64,000 nucleotides of DNA from Dichetophora obliterata (taxonomy: Eukaryota; Arthropoda; Insecta; Diptera; Sciomyzidae), in the NCBI GenBank assembly GCA_963920525.1, contig OY986437.1, forward strand, positions 95,515,175 to 95,579,174, written 5' to 3'. Below, piece by piece: positions 33,301 through 46,447 of this stretch. Numbering within the stretch: position 1 is the stretch's first letter; each line of letters opens with the position of its first letter. The notes under the pieces were generated by a model that worked only from the letters and a program-made list of their open reading frames with translations, searched no databases and was not told the origin of the DNA. The position numbers and the translations under genes were made by a program.

Positions 33301-36300
33301 CTTTCAGATAATCTCCAACGTGAATCTCGAACTTAATGATTTTCGTTTTTTTGTACTAAAATTATTTAATAACGAAAGCAGAGACTAGTGACTTAGTCTT
33401 ATCGTTTTTCTTACTAGACAAACATTTTGTTAGAACTTGACTTCGGCTGTGGTAATTTTATAAAGCTATAACTCTAAATAAATTATATATTTTTGAATAA
33501 AGCCGTGTTTTCATAACGATCCTGCTGTAAAGAAGATTTACATGCCTTATTCAATGCTTATCTTTAATAATAAATGTAAGTTGCGAATAAAAAAAAATAC
33601 ATTTAAAACTAAAAATGACTTTAAAAAAAAATACAATATATACAAAACAAAGATTTAAGAGAATTCATATCGAAATATTACTTTATTTTTATTTTAAGTA
33701 AATAAATTTTTAAAAATATGAAAAATGAACACATTAACAACAATTTACTACGGTTTAATTGAAAATAGGAAATTGAATATAAAAATTGAAACCGATTCTG
33801 TATTCTATTGGTACCTTTTCATTGATACAAATGTCAACAAAGTTCGTTTATTAAATATTTAATAAATCCTTTTCTTTTTATTGCAGGTAAGTTGAAGTTG
33901 TGGTTAATATGTTTCCAAACAAATATCAATATATATATGGATGAACGTATGTATCGCCTTAATATTCATATGAAAATTGTAACAATATTTCATTAACTGG
34001 CTATTTAAACAATTTGAAAGAACTTATGTCAACACATCAACTTATGTCAACACACATGCTTTTCAGTTGCTGCCCATAGACCATATCACCAAGGCTCCAA
34101 TCAAAAATTCAGCAATATGAAAATGTAATAAAGTAGAATTATTATTGATATTGTAGCAAATAAACATGCAGGCAGGCAGCTACGAATACTTATTCTGCTT
34201 TCTAGGCAAAGCAAATAGGAAACAGAAAATCAACGCAGCGGAAACAGGAGATAGGAATTTAATTCAATACACGTACCTGTACAAAAACAAACAAAGGACT
34301 AAATTTCGAGTTTATCTAATAGTCATCATCACTCAATTTGTGCACGAAATACAAAAAGTCACCGTTGGCTTTGTATTGGCAGCATCAGGTTCCAAAAATG
34401 CACTTGTGCCTTAAAGGGCTGAGACAAGCCTTGAAATAGCATCAAAAATACCAATGCAAGTCCTAATTATAATGGAAGTAAATGCAGTGCTCAAAAGTCT
34501 TGATTGAACCACGTAGGTCAGTTTAACAAAATCAAATCAGATCAAATGAAGTTTTGACAAACTCCAACAACGTTTCTAAAAACTATGTTCTAATTGTGTA
34601 AAGCAAATTTTCGAATGCATACAATCACAGTTAAATATCTTCAACATACATACTTAATCAACATACTAGCTTAAGACCCTATAGGAAAATAAACTAATTT
34701 AAAATAAATTGAAAAAATAGTTTTTTGTCAGGCAGAATTGGTTGAATTTCTGACTTTTTTCCATAGAACGAATTTACATATTTCGTATGACGATGTCCGC
34801 TAAATTAGTCAATTGACCTTCGTTTGCATATATTTTCTACTACTAGTCACAAAATAGTAACTACTGCAAAAAAATACACGGAGATAATTATTTTGCTTGA
34901 AGCAAGGTGTAATTTAAGAGAAAGATTGCTAAATTGAAATCACTCCTCATTTATTTAGGAAAAAGCTAAATTACATAAAATTCAAGCAAATATTTGCTAA
35001 GTTATTATTATTTTGATTTTCGTAAATGAACATTCTTTATATTCTCAATAAAGTGCAATTTCATAAAAGTTTTACGTTTATAGTAGCTTTTAACATACCT
35101 TTGGCAGTAAATACTCCTCAAATTTGAAAAAAATGGAAAAAATTTTTAAAATGTTAGGTTTTGCAATTATAACTCAAAAAGTTATGTTTATAGTTCTTAA
35201 GATATGTACATTTTTTAAATTTATTTTTTTATCTTTTAAAACCGTTTTAAAATCGAAAATTGGTGAAAAACATGCTGAGTAAATGATTGTTTAATGCGTC
35301 AAGTACTTAAATATAGTTTTTTTTAACGGTAAAATTAAAGTTTGGGGGTATATTAACTATTTCAAGTATGGTGTCATGTTATACTCGATCAGATCTACAA
35401 CTTGTGCTATGTCACTTCAAAAGTACATTTTCACTGTAGTACCGTGTAATTGGTTTAATATAAATCAATTAGTAACTTTTAGCACTTGAATAACAATTTT
35501 GCACATGAATTGAGCATGAATTTAAAAGTAAAAAGTAAAAAATTTATGTTTATCCAAAAGACAACTCGCAAAAAATTGCAACGATTTAACTAAGTATTTC
35601 TTAACTACCTTTACTTCTTTAACACTAACCAACACTATTAGAGAGATATTATTAATTTTGCAAAAGAAACAAAACAATTTTTAATAGGTCTCCGATTTTA
35701 ATTAATTTTTTATTCGAGTTTTAGAACATAAAAGATTTTTTGTATGTTTTTAATAAACTGTACACGAAAAATTCTTAACCGTATACATGGCCGTGTAACA
35801 GAACTGTAAAAAACCGAATAAGTTCCCAGTTAAAAACTTCATGGTCCACTTACACCAAATAAATAATTTTTGTATAACAGTCACAATTTGAAGAATATGA
35901 CTCTAAGACAGAAAGATTAAACTAACTGGAGTTTTTTACTAATCACTTAAATTTCGTATTCGTAAAAAAATATATGGTCAAAAAATGATGTGTATAAAAA
36001 GTAGAAAACTAAAAAGTATAAATACAAAATACATATTGTGATAATATCAATGCGGAGTAAATCACTATTTCCAAAATCACTGTGATTTTTTAGCCCAAAG
36101 CGTGTTCAGAAATTTTGTTGCATCACTCTTTTTTTTTTAATTAAATCGAAATGAATTGAACAAATATATTTTCAATTTAGTTTTTCAGATTAAAATCACT
36201 ATATTCATCAATTTAAATGATACTTTTCGAAAAATAAGCACTTGCGCTATAAAGAGTTAAGCGAATTTTTAGAATTAAATAAAAGGTTTTTTATTAAGGC
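33301..36300. other. Long AT-rich non-coding stretch
   Basis: No repeat partner, TIR pair or convincing frame seen. An 82-codon frame at 34166-34414 has no recognisable motif and no splice context that I can support. Confidence 0.35.
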
Positions 36301-36356
36301 ATTATTATTTGACAAATTATTCAAACGTTTGTTCAAATAAAAAAGAAAATCATAGT

Positions 36357-36647
36357 ATGTTTCGCCTTAATATAATTCAAAGTAGTTTATCAAGTTGTTT
36401 TTCAATTATGTACTTGTTTTTAATTTGTAGTTTGTTCCTATGGGGTGCCTTCATATCACTTGAGAATAATTCGTTTTATCAAGAACACATAGATATACTC
36501 GTATATTATGTATGTAGCAAAGAAGAGTTTAGATTGCAAAATTTTATGTTTCAATTGAAAATACCGCAAACGTTGGAGGAAATGTGCAGAAATTTAGATG
36601 GAAATAATATAGTTTTGATAAACTCCAATACCAACATCTCAATTTAA
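36357..36647 (+). CDS. Doubtful 96-codon frame with one membrane-like segment
   Basis: From ATG 36357 (the frame extends upstream without another ATG) to the stop at 36647. It has a hydrophobic segment MYLFLICSLFLWGAFISL near residue 18, then a polar C-terminal half with two Cys. It could be an exon or small membrane protein, but the base composition is as AT-rich as the surroundings and I recognise no family. Chance is a serious alternative. Confidence 0.15.
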   Translation: MFRLNIIQSSLSSCFSIMYLFLICSLFLWGAFISLENNSFYQEHIDILVYYVCSKEEFRLQNFMFQLKIPQTLEEMCRNLDGNNIVLINSNTNISI

Positions 36648-36794
36648 GCTCATACTCACAAATAAATATACAGCATTTACTACTATGTTCAGTTGCAAAG
36701 CTCTAACCTACCTCACGTCGATATATTCAATAATGTTGTTGTTGCAGTCAAAGCCGTATTTCGTTTTGCGTTGGCCAAATTATGATTGAAGACC

Positions 36795-36850
36795 GACCAC
36801 ACTGCTACACAAACACACCCACACTGCTACACAAACACACCCACACACAC
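36795..36850 (+). repeat. CACACCCACACTGCTACACAAA short tandem repeat
   Basis: Two copies of a ~22-bp CA-rich unit followed by CACACCCACACACACGA. Confidence 0.6.
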
Positions 36851-38725
36851 GAAATCAGTTCGATACTGTCTTGTTGTCAGCAAAATATTCATCTTATCCC
36901 AATCCTATCACTGCTCAAACTCATATTTCAAAGCAGCATTCGAAAAACATACGAGTGAGGAAAATACGAAAATATACCTTTGATGTGGTACGCTTTGAGA
37001 AAGTTGGCATACGTTGTTGTATTGTAACATTATGCATAAACGTACATTTATACCTAGCATTCATGCACTGTGTGCAAGCAAGTGAGAGTTCGCCCGGTAA
37101 AAACCGATTTCCTTAAAATCATTTGTATCTGGCGGAAAATACAACAGTAGCGAAATCGTAGATGCAGTGGCGTTGGTTGAAAATAGAAAACTTATAGGTA
37201 AATCGAAATATTAAAGTGCTGCAAGCTCAACATCTGCATTCTAGCAAAGATTTTTTTAATGTTTTTAATGTCATAAAACTTAAGATTCTACGATTTACAG
37301 AGAACTTAATTTAAAATTCATAGGAGTGCAGGCTTAAATTTGTCCTGATTGTAGTTTGAACTAGACCGTTATGCTGTTGTAAGTACGAATACAATAATAA
37401 TTTTTTATGGTTTTTAAATCTTTTTTGGTTGTAAAATTTGGGATATAATAAGACCAAACTAAAAAAAATAAAAATTAATATATACATACCTACATATATT
37501 CACACGTACAGCATCGACTTTTATCTTTTTCAAATTTTTTTTAGTGGTGAAAAACAGAACTCGAATTCTTATAAATAGATTAGGTTATTTTATTGAATTT
37601 GTTTTTACACATACATATTTAAAGAATTCTAATATTCTATTATATTAATAAGTAAACCATTTATATATTGGCACGCTTACTCCGTAGTACTATATAAATA
37701 TCAAACTATATACATCAAAAATAAACTATACAAATATCGAAATGTTGGTATATTTATTGAAAACAATTAAAATTTGCAAAATATTACTTGAAAAAAACAA
37801 TACAAAAAACATTAAAGTTATTTCAAACATTAAGTTTTAGATAGATTAGTATAAAATGCAGCGATTTGCGCTGTCTTAAAAAATATGTTTTATTTTTAAT
37901 TTTTAATTTCGTTAACTACTATAATAAAGTGTATGTCTTTAAATAAAGTATATTTATTTGAAGATAAAGAAAAAGTAATCACCTCATATAAGCTCCTCAT
38001 TGTTCTTCCGCAAATTAATAATGTTGAAAGCAGCTAGCTCGGTGTCGAATGAGGTGCGGACATGGAAGTATTTACTTCAAAATGCATCCAAATTAATGTT
38101 GGTAGCACTGTAGTGCTACACTTTATTCGTGGTCAATAAGTTTGTTTCGTTTCAGTTTATTAATTCATTGACGGATTATAGCAAAAAGAAAATCTCAATT
38201 AGAATTGAAATTTATTTATTAATTTCTTTCATACACACAACAAAAAGCAACTGAAAATACGCAGTGTGCCATAACTAGGCTGTCCAGAATTTTCTAAAAT
38301 CAATGCAGGACGCTTTTCTAGTTCTGATGGTGGGAGGGGGTCATCTTTTTTAAAAAAACTTTTTAGCATAAGTTTTTATTTATTAAAACTTAATTTGTAA
38401 AACATGTATTTTCCATGTTCATGAACAAGAATGGAAATAGATGGATTATATCCACAAAATCGTAAAATATTTTTTTCCGCTCGTACAGACAATTTTTTTT
38501 TGCGAAAACGATGTAATGAAAATCTTTATTTTTTTTAAGTGAAAAGCTGATAAATTCTTTTTGTATCTATTTGGATACGAAGTTTTCCTTTTTAGAAGTA
38601 TTTTAATTTATTTATTAAAGTTTAAATAAAATTTACAGGAAAAAATCAATTTTGTCAAATTAGGTTGGCCTTATTTCAGTTAAACAATTTAATTTTATTG
38701 AAGTAGTCAAAATACAAGGAATTTA
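36851..38725. other. Non-coding, AT-rich
   Basis: An inverted TGTAGCACTACA-type motif at 38103-38121 (TAGCACTGTAGTGCTACA) is the only structured site noticed. Confidence 0.35.
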
Positions 38726-39300
38726 TGTAGAATTTGTGAAAAGAAAGAGAAAAGAGCGATAAAACGTTAATGGGATGAAATCGTTCCGTCAAACATGCAA
38801 CCAGCTTTTCGCCGTTCAACACGTTTAACATAACACAGCATAAAACTCCCTTCATAATTTAGTTACAGTTTTTGCGACCAGCTTTTCGCTGTCAGCAAGT
38901 ACTGCAAACTACAACAACAACGTGTTGCAAAGGCAAGCGACCAGCTTGACGCTGTTCAACTAACTCAAAACAGACACTGCTGTAATAGAAAACATAAGCA
39001 AGCGACCAGCTTGACGCTGTTCAGTTCACCAAAGCAGACACCATTGCAGCAGTGTTCCTTACCTGGACTGATCTGTGAACGCATTGAACAATAATGACAA
39101 TTTTGTTCGTTTGATCGCCCTTTTATAGTCTTAAAGCTCATGCACTGAGCTTTTTAAACTATACAATGAAGTGAGGTGAAGTTAAAATAAACTTTCGCAA
39201 TTTTAATGAAGTTAGTCCTAATCTAATTCTAAAATAATAATAATACAAATAAGGCTTGACAACTAGAAGGCACTGCTACAGGGCGGTTCAGACTGCTACA
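38726..39300 (+). mobile_element. Possible solo LTR with four ACCAGCTT..GCTGT repeats
   Basis: Starts TGTAGAATTTGTG and ends CAGACTGCTACA, giving TGTAG/CTACA inverted termini as in many insect LTRs. ACCAGCTTTTCGCCGTTCAA-like motifs recur at about 38810, 38879, 38940 and 39003. A TATA-like TTTTATAG (39120) is followed by AATAAA (39188), in the order expected of U3-R. No matching target duplication was found and no internal retroelement genes are adjacent, so this is tentative. Confidence 0.35.
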
Positions 39301-40334
39301 CCTTGAAATTTTGAGAAATAAAATAACTTTTAACATATAAATAAATACGTATTCCATGTACCATTACTTATAAACATATATAATAATCGAAAAAAATTGT
39401 ATTTAATTTTATTCTTAGTACAAGGGTGGCTCATTTCGTTGTGACTCCAGTGACAGTTTTCTCCTAAACTTGACTTTCTGTAGATTTTTCCTAGGCTTGT
39501 ATGAGTTTTAGAATATTACTAATTACATGTTTTAATAACGCACATTCACATTAGGAAAAATTTTAAATTTTCAATGTTTTATACAAGCTTTTCGATTAAT
39601 TGAGTGTGACTACCGGGACAAAAAAATCCCATAGTTGTACCTTTTCTCATTTAGAGACAAACTTTAGCCAATCACATTGCTGTATTTTTTGGTTTTCTTA
39701 AATATTATAAGTGAATAATGTCCAAACTAATATCAGAAAGATTAAATGTAGTAACTTTTCCTGAACAACGTACATAATAAAATATGTGACTGTCGGAAAA
39801 ATTTAAAAGGCAATTAATACACAAATTTAGAAATTTTTTTAATATTCAATAAATATTTTAGTTATACATATTTGTTTTTTAAATTTGTTTTTATCATTTT
39901 TCCACTTCTGAAAATCATAAATATTTTTTAGATGTATTGGTCTAAGCAGAGAAATACAATTTTTTTTATTTTGTTAGCCAAAATTCGGACAAAATACAAA
40001 GTCCGGACAACGCAAAAAAGTCTAAACAATCCGCCGTAAGTCCTGACGACTGATAGCCTAACAATACAGATATTTTTAATTCGAGATGGACTTCCTTATT
40101 CGTACATTTTATCAGTCGGTTGCATTTCAGATCCGACTTTGATCTGTTTTCGTTTCAAATTCCTCTCAAAGGCGAATTGCTTTTGCCACTTTTTCGAATT
40201 TGTCTCGAGCTCGGAGCGGACTTCGTATAAGAATCTGTTTTGGACTCTTTTTTCGATTCGAGACGGGCTCTCGTTTATACCCGACTACGACAAAGCAAAA
40301 TTAGCGGTATATGTGTTTTACCGGTGTGTATGTA
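39301..40334. other. Non-coding, AT-rich
   Basis: No structure recognised. A 66-codon frame over 40139-40339 has no family resemblance. Confidence 0.35.
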
Positions 40335-40354
40335 GGTAAGGTTAGGTTAGATTA

Positions 40355-40799
40355 AGGTGAATTTACACATTTCACTCAAAAAGATGATAGTGAACGTTGA
40401 ACGATGACAGTGAATCAATTTTTAATTTACATTATTCAAAGTGTAAATTTGAAATTTGATGGATGATTCGGTGTTGAATGTCAAAATATATTCGTTGGCT
40501 GATTAATTTTTCTTAAGTTCAAAAAAATTAAGTAAATAAAAGCTATTCAGCAATTAAATAAAAAATATAAACTTTCTGCTTGAAATTATGTTAACACTTT
40601 TCAATTGTGTTTCAGTACGAATGACACATTAGTTCGATTTGCTTTCACTTTCATCAAAAGTAGGAAGACCTTTTACTTCTTTCACTGATCAATGTGGATG
40701 ACAATCATCTTCATTTTAAAGATGAAAATCAATTTACATTTTTCAAATCAGATGATTCATCCAAAGTGAACAATGATAGTGAATCGTATAAATTCGCCT
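40355..40799. mobile_element. 445-bp MITE in LINE tail, TTA target
   Basis: TTA at 40352-40354 and 40800-40802. Ends AGGTGAATTTACACATTTCA and (reverse complement) AGGCGAATTTATACGATTCA. GATGATAGTGAA/TTCATCC motifs lie near both ends. The 3-bp TTA suggests PIF/Harbinger. It interrupts the GGTTAGGTTA tail of the LINE. Confidence 0.6.
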
Positions 40800-40863
40800 T
40801 TAGGCTAGGTTAAAGTGACTGCCTCAATTGAGACACACTTAGACCAATTAGGCCTATTGTGAT

Positions 40864-42506
40864 TAGTGTGGAATTTTGGCCGAAATAGAATCCGAATATT
40901 CAGCCATTTTATAATATTCGGCAGAAACCGAAATCGAAACTGGTTATTAATATGAAAATTTAAGTTTTTACAAATAAATTTTGTTTATTAAATGGAAAAA
41001 ATACTATTTCATACATAAAAGAAAAATATTTAATATAAAAAAGTTTTCTTTAAATATTGAAGTATATAATAATTAATTGAAGTAATATAAAAGAGATCAT
41101 TTTTTATTATGTTGATTTTATATGATTTAAATACAAATTCTAAATGCTTGATAATTTAAATCATACTTGATTTTAAATAAAAATTCTAGTTATTTAATAG
41201 TTTAAAATCGTTTATTGAGCTTTAGATCAAAGTTAGAACAATTCATTGTTCTAACGAATCTTTCCAAAGAAACAACAACAACACCGATTTTTCAATATGA
41301 AAGGGAAAAAATCACTAGCTAATTTTATTGCAATTTCGGCCCTGCTAAAGGCTTCATCAGAAATCTTTATGATACCCATGCAAGCACGCACTAGCGCACT
41401 GCACTACAGAGGCGATGAGATTTTAAGTGTCAATTTCACAGTTTTTCTCCCAATTCATATTTTCACATTTGCTGTTGTATTTTTGCTTTACTTTAGTCTT
41501 AATGCTTATGTTATTATTATGGAGTCCAATAGTCTGCTGGAAGTCTTCCACTAATAAAGCATGGTTACCGAAGTTGTTTTTAGATTTTTTCTGATATATT
41601 TTCAGCTTGTTTCTGTTTGGTCGTGCTCTACCATTTGATTTAAGTTTTTTCTAAATGACCTTGTTATTTATTAAGTTGATTTTATATGATTTAAATACAA
41701 ATTCTAAATGTTTGATTCTTTAAATCATACTTGATTTTAAATACAAATTCTAGTTGTTTAATAGTTTAAAATCATTTATTGAGCTTTAGGTTTCTTGGAA
41801 ATGATTCGTTAAAACAATTAATTGTTCTAACTTTGACCTAAAGCTCAATAAACGATTTTAAACTATCAAACAACTAGAATTTGTATTTAAAATCAAGTAT
41901 GATTTAAACTATCAAACATTTAGAATTTAAATTTAAACCATATGAAATCAGCATAATAAATAACAAGATCATTTAGAAAAAACTTTGATAATTTTTTATT
42001 TTATTCCGAACACACTCAAAAGAGTATGTCCTACAACGTATATTTTCATAGATCTACAAAACAAAGTCAATTTTTTTTACAGGTTTAGTATTATAAGCAT
42101 AGAAACATTTCGTTTCTTTTCCTTAATTTTAAGCACACACACTTCGTTCGGAAGTTTTATTATCACTATTTGGCTTCTTATTACAAATAAATTAATATTA
42201 ATTTCAATAGAGATGATAAAATCGAAAATGATAGTATTGAACGCATAAACTTAATCAAAATGTTTTGCGCTTACACGATAAATCAAATTATAGACAAATT
42301 CATAATTTTTGTGTTGTATAATGCGTTGTAAATATTTTGATTAAACCGAACTTATATATTTGAATTAAATGACGCAAGAAATTGTTACCAAAAGTTTCGG
42401 CTTCGGGGTTTGGCCATATTAAGGTCACATAGCCGAAACTAGTCGAAACTGACAAAAAGGGCCGGTTGCTGGCCGTAACCGAAACAGATTATTTGGTTGG
42501 ACACTA
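40864..42506. mobile_element. hAT-type element, copy 2, with 8-bp target duplication
   Basis: ATTGTGAT at 40856-40863 and 42507-42514 is a perfect 8-bp duplication. The ends are TAGTGTGGAATTTTGGCCGA and (reverse complement) TAGTGTCCAACCAAATAATC. It shares the CGAAACTGGTTATTAATATG block, AAATCGAAAATGATAGTAT and the GCGTTGTAA..ATTTT block with copy 1 (17003-18812). It lacks the TTA-flanked insert of copy 1 but has its own ~0.9-kb insert at about 41100-41985. No transposase. Confidence 0.8.
41100..41985. mobile_element. Foldback insert with three related ~150-bp arms
   Basis: Absent from hAT copy 1. Arm 1 (about 41110-41260, +) and arm 2 (about 41672-41815, +) share TTGATTTTATATGATTTAAA, CAAATTCTAAATG and CGTTTATTGAGCTTTAG. 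Arm 3 (about 41821-41985) is the inverse of these and pairs with arm 2, including flanks AAATGACCTTGTTATTTATT. An 85-codon frame at 41297-41554, with a hydrophobic stretch but no known motif, lies between arms 1 and 2. Confidence 0.6.
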
Positions 42507-42514
42507 ATTGTGAT

Positions 42515-44645
42515 AATGCAGGTTTGATTTCCATTCTTTATTTAAACCAGCTTGAGCAACAAAGCTTAAGATTCGATGTACCGATAGTTCCGAGAGTTCG
42601 TTAAGGTCCTTGAAAAACCAGTTGTTTAAGTGAAGAAAACGTTTTTGAGCCAGCGCTGGGAAAGTGCAGAGAAAATTCACTGTAGATTCCTCTTCCTCCT
42701 CATCTCTAAAGCTTCTGCAGAATTCGTTGTGAGGGGTGCTCAACCTATGAGAATGTCTGCCATAATACTTATGTGGTCTCTACTAAGGCAAATGAGTTCT
42801 TTAAAACGCTTAAGGGGAGTTTGGGCCATATTTGCCGCGTTATATTACAATTGTTTCCCGTTCACCACCTCTTATTGGTTTTATTACTGGATAGTTAATG
42901 TGTATGGAATTTGCATGTGGTAAGAGGGCTACCAAGTCTATCCTTTTCAGTAGATAACTATTTGGTAGTGCCTGTGCGAGAGAGTTCATCTGCTTTGCAG
43001 TTGCCTAGAAAATCTTTATGTCCGGGAATTCAGCATAGACAAATCCTAAGCTGCTTTGCCATCTAATTTAGAGTTTTGCTGCAGTTGAGAACAGTTCCAG
43101 ATGTTATTTAAACAGTTTTTGGGGCTTTCAAAGTGGCTTGACTATTGATAGTATGCAGATTTCCATAAAAGATATCTCATTTATCTGGAGCCAAGTTACC
43201 GCTTCATGTATAGCAGTGATTTCAGCTTGGAATACACTGCAATGTTCAGGGAGCCTGAAGGCTATATTGATGTTTCAGAGTAGACTCCTTCACCTACTTT
43301 ACCATCTTATTTTGATCCATCGGTGAAGATATCGATAACATTGTTATGTAAAAGGTTATCTAGTTCCTACTATTCTCGAGAGTGAATGGATACATCGAAC
43401 TTTCTATCAAAGAATAATTTTTGTGTGATGTAGTCAATGAACGTGGGCATAGGAGGCAAAAATTTCCTAATGTAAGAGTGGCCTAGTGTACCTTCCTTCC
43501 TTTGGGAGGTGGCATCAAGGCGGATGGCTGTATTAGTTGCTATCTGTTTAGCTAGTATATCGAGTGATGTAAGTTGGAGCATAATGTCTAATGCGTCTGT
43601 CGGAGTGGTTCTTGGTGCTCCGCTGATACACAGTTCATCTGATCTCTGAACTTTACGGAGAATGTTCAGGTAAGTTTGTTGGGCGAGTGCTTGCCACCGG
43701 CACTATATAGCATCATATTGCAAGATTGGCCTTATAACTGCTGTATATACCCTGTGAGTAACACTTGGTTGTAAACCCCACCTGTTCCCCCTCCCCCTTT
43801 TTGCTTTGTTTTCTGGTGAAAACCATTAACTCAGTTTTATTAGGCTTAACGCTGAGCAGCTCTTTGCATAATGTGTCCCAGAGTAGATATGTATTTTCCA
43901 GAGGTAACAATAGCAATGTCATCGGCATAAGCTATCATCCTGCGCCCCTCTAGTTCCAGTTTGACTAACAATTCATTTATTGCTAAGTTCCAGAGTAGTG
44001 GTGAAAGGAGGGAGGGGTTTCCCTTGGTATAGACCTTTACGTGATAGCCGTTCCAAATTTTTCACTTACAATCCTGCCAACTAGCATTGGATATATCAGT
44101 GCTATCAGTGCGGCGTCCACCCCAAGCTCCGTCAGCGCATTAGTGATAGATCTTCCTTTTACGTAACTTAAGGCCCTTCTATATAAATAAAAGCTATCAT
44201 GGTATATTCCTTCTGATGGAGGGATATTTCAATGATGGAAACTATGGAGTGGAGAGCTGTTTCCATGGATTTTCCTTTGATGTAAGTATGTTGTGCTATT
44301 GATAACTGCTTCTTATCTATCATGAATCTGAAGTGAATGTCAATTAATCTCTTGAAAATTTTTAGAAGAAAAGATGAGAGACTAGTTAGTCGAAGGTCTT
44401 TTGGGTTTACATGTCAGCTTTGGCTTATAAATTTATAAATTTAGAAAGAAAGTTATAAATTTAACCTTCACATTACGCCAAAGCTTGCAAATGTGGTTTA
44501 GGTCAAGGCAGCTTTGGTAGATCAACAAAAGCCGCTCCTTAATGATGCCATGCGACTTTTGAATGGGAGCTATACCATCTGGTCCTGGTGACTTAAATGG
44601 TTTGCAGCTACTGATTGCCCATTCGAAATACTACCACGTATATCT
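42515..44645 (-). pseudogene. LINE reverse transcriptase + RNase H pseudogene
   Basis: In minus-strand order the pieces are: EWAISSCKPFKSPGPDGIAP (44650-44575); SPLLWNLAINELLVKLE, then RRMIAYADDIAIVTSG with the catalytic YADD at 43932-43918; LLSVKPNKTELMVFTRKQ (about 43850); ISGAPRTTPTDALDIM and ILAKQIATNTAIRLDATS (43640-43510); the RNase H start DIFTDGSK (43326); and a C-terminal HNEFCRSFRDEEEEES ... LSFVAQAGL (42740-42545). The order RT, thumb, RNase H, and the SPLLWN..INE wording, fit the LOA/R1 side of the I group. Many stops and frame changes; inactive. It would reverse-transcribe its own RNA at the target site. Confidence 0.8.
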
Positions 44646-44649
44646 TCTG

Positions 44650-45909
44650 AATATCACTATGAATAAGTATTATATACAATAAAATGTATTATGTGAAAGT
44701 TGTTTATTTAATATTAAAAAAAAATTTTGAAAAGTTTGTACATAACAATTTCAGACGAGAATATTTTTTGTTTCATACTTTTTAGAGCGTACTTTTTATT
44801 AGTCGGGTTTTAGTTTTTTGAACATATTTTTTAAAATAATGCTTATTCACAGCGGACTCGTTTTTTTTTTAATAATACGGATTCAAAACGGAACAATAAG
44901 GTTTATGCTAGATCCAAATTTTTTTATTGAATCTAGCATACCAAGGTTTGTGTCTGTTTTTTTAGTTGCCTCTTTTTCACTCTTATTCTTTGGAGTTAAA
45001 TGAATTGGCCGAAATGCATCAACGAATTGTGAGTGTTTTTAATTTTGTTTGAACGTTTAAGTATTTTAACTGAAAACTGGCTAGTAACATAACCAGATAT
45101 TCAATTATTCATGACCTTGACCAAAGTCGATTAATTACTTTTAAATTTTTTTATTAATTTAACATTAACTAATGTGTTCTTATATGGTCTGGCCTTGCCA
45201 TGCAAAACTTTGAGCTTTGTGATCTAAAATAAATTAACTGCTGTAACGTCATGTGAAAAATGCCCGATGAAAAAATTAATTCGTGCGATCTCAACGAAGG
45301 AATCTATTCTAAAGAGTGTCAAACTATATACAACTTAAACAATGGGTTGGTCATAGCTTAATCAGTCAAGACTACTGAAGATGGCAGTTAAGCCGCTTTC
45401 GAAACAGTCTGTCTAGTCTGCTGTGTGATTGACTCTATTTTTTTATTGTTCCTTTTTTCAAAGCTTACATTATCTAAATAGCTTATTACTAAAATCTAGT
45501 ATGATATTTATTTCTCTAAATGTTTATTAAAGGCCCATAACTGACAATAACTTTTACGAAATTCACACGCAAAAAGCCCTATGATACGTAACTCTATTAA
45601 AAATAAAAGATATAAAATTTTATTTTAGTACTCGATTATTCTGCGGTTTTTATTTTAAATTACATCCAAAAAATTTTGTATCCTAATTTTTTTTTTATTG
45701 ATTCTTTTCTTTTTCTTGCAAAATTAAAAATTTGTTAGCTGCGGCCTTTCAAAATTAAGATAATGATATTCACTTACAAAATATAAAAATTATTGCGTTT
45801 CTTTTGTTTAATATTCATTATGGTGAAAAAGTTAAAAAAATACATTTTTTAATTTGAATTAGCTTCTTTAAACGGTAATTTTCGGTAATTTAAAAGTTAA
45901 AATTTCGTC
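44650..45909. other. Non-coding, AT-rich
   Basis: No repeat partner or supported frame. Confidence 0.35.
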
Positions 45910-46280
45910 GGCCTTCGTAGTCTAGTGAAGAGTGCGCTAGAATATCAACTCAGAGGTCCTCGGTTTAAGTCCGGGTTCGGACATGGTTCTTTCCGCTTTC
46001 CTTGCTCTTTACTGCATTTAAAATTTATTGAATCAAAAAATCCACAGCTAAATTGTGGATTTAAAGGACAGGCAAACTGAGGGCTGGAAATGCTTGCCGA
46101 GGTTAAGGCATAACTCTAGCCTCTGTTATAAGTAATTCAAATTGTCTTTCACGTATTTTCCGCCGAATCGATAATTCACGTATGCTTCCAATCAATTCTT
46201 CCTCTTGCAATATATCCCTTTCTTTTCCAGTCAAACACCAAACGTTGTTTGTATAAGGCGCATGCCTTGGTTCATTGATC
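45910..46280 (+). mobile_element. tRNA-derived SINE, family B, copy 2
   Basis: The head GGCCTTCGTAGTCTAGTGAA includes the A box at about 45918; GGTTTAAGTCC at 45962 is the B box. The body matches 16347-16730 (inverse) through to CATGCCTTGGTTCATTGATC. No poly-A tail or target duplication could be recognised here. Confidence 0.8.
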
Positions 46281-46447
46281 TATAGATTATGGATTTGCTC
46301 AGTATATCGCATTTTTTAAGGCAAGATCGCTGCTTTCGAATGAGAAAAATATTATTGAATCATCCAGTTCTTACTTTGAAAGCAAATATCTCCGACATTT
46401 TTAAATCGATTTTCATATTATTTTCCTTGTTTCAATTAACTGAATTT

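Larger units (their letters stand above)
40335..44645 (-). mobile_element. LOA/R1-group LINE, 3' half, split by two DNA elements
   Basis: The minus strand carries reverse-transcriptase and RNase H coding remnants from 44645 down to about 42530, then a 3' region. If the hAT element (40864-42506) and the TTA-flanked element (40355-40799) are each taken out with one target copy, the flanks join into a continuous tail containing GTGACTGCCTCAATTGAGAC, GACCAATTAGGCC and GGTTAGGTTAGATTAGGCTA (plus-strand reading). The LINE therefore came first. The 5' half, with the endonuclease, is missing (5' truncation is normal for LINEs). Confidence 0.65.
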
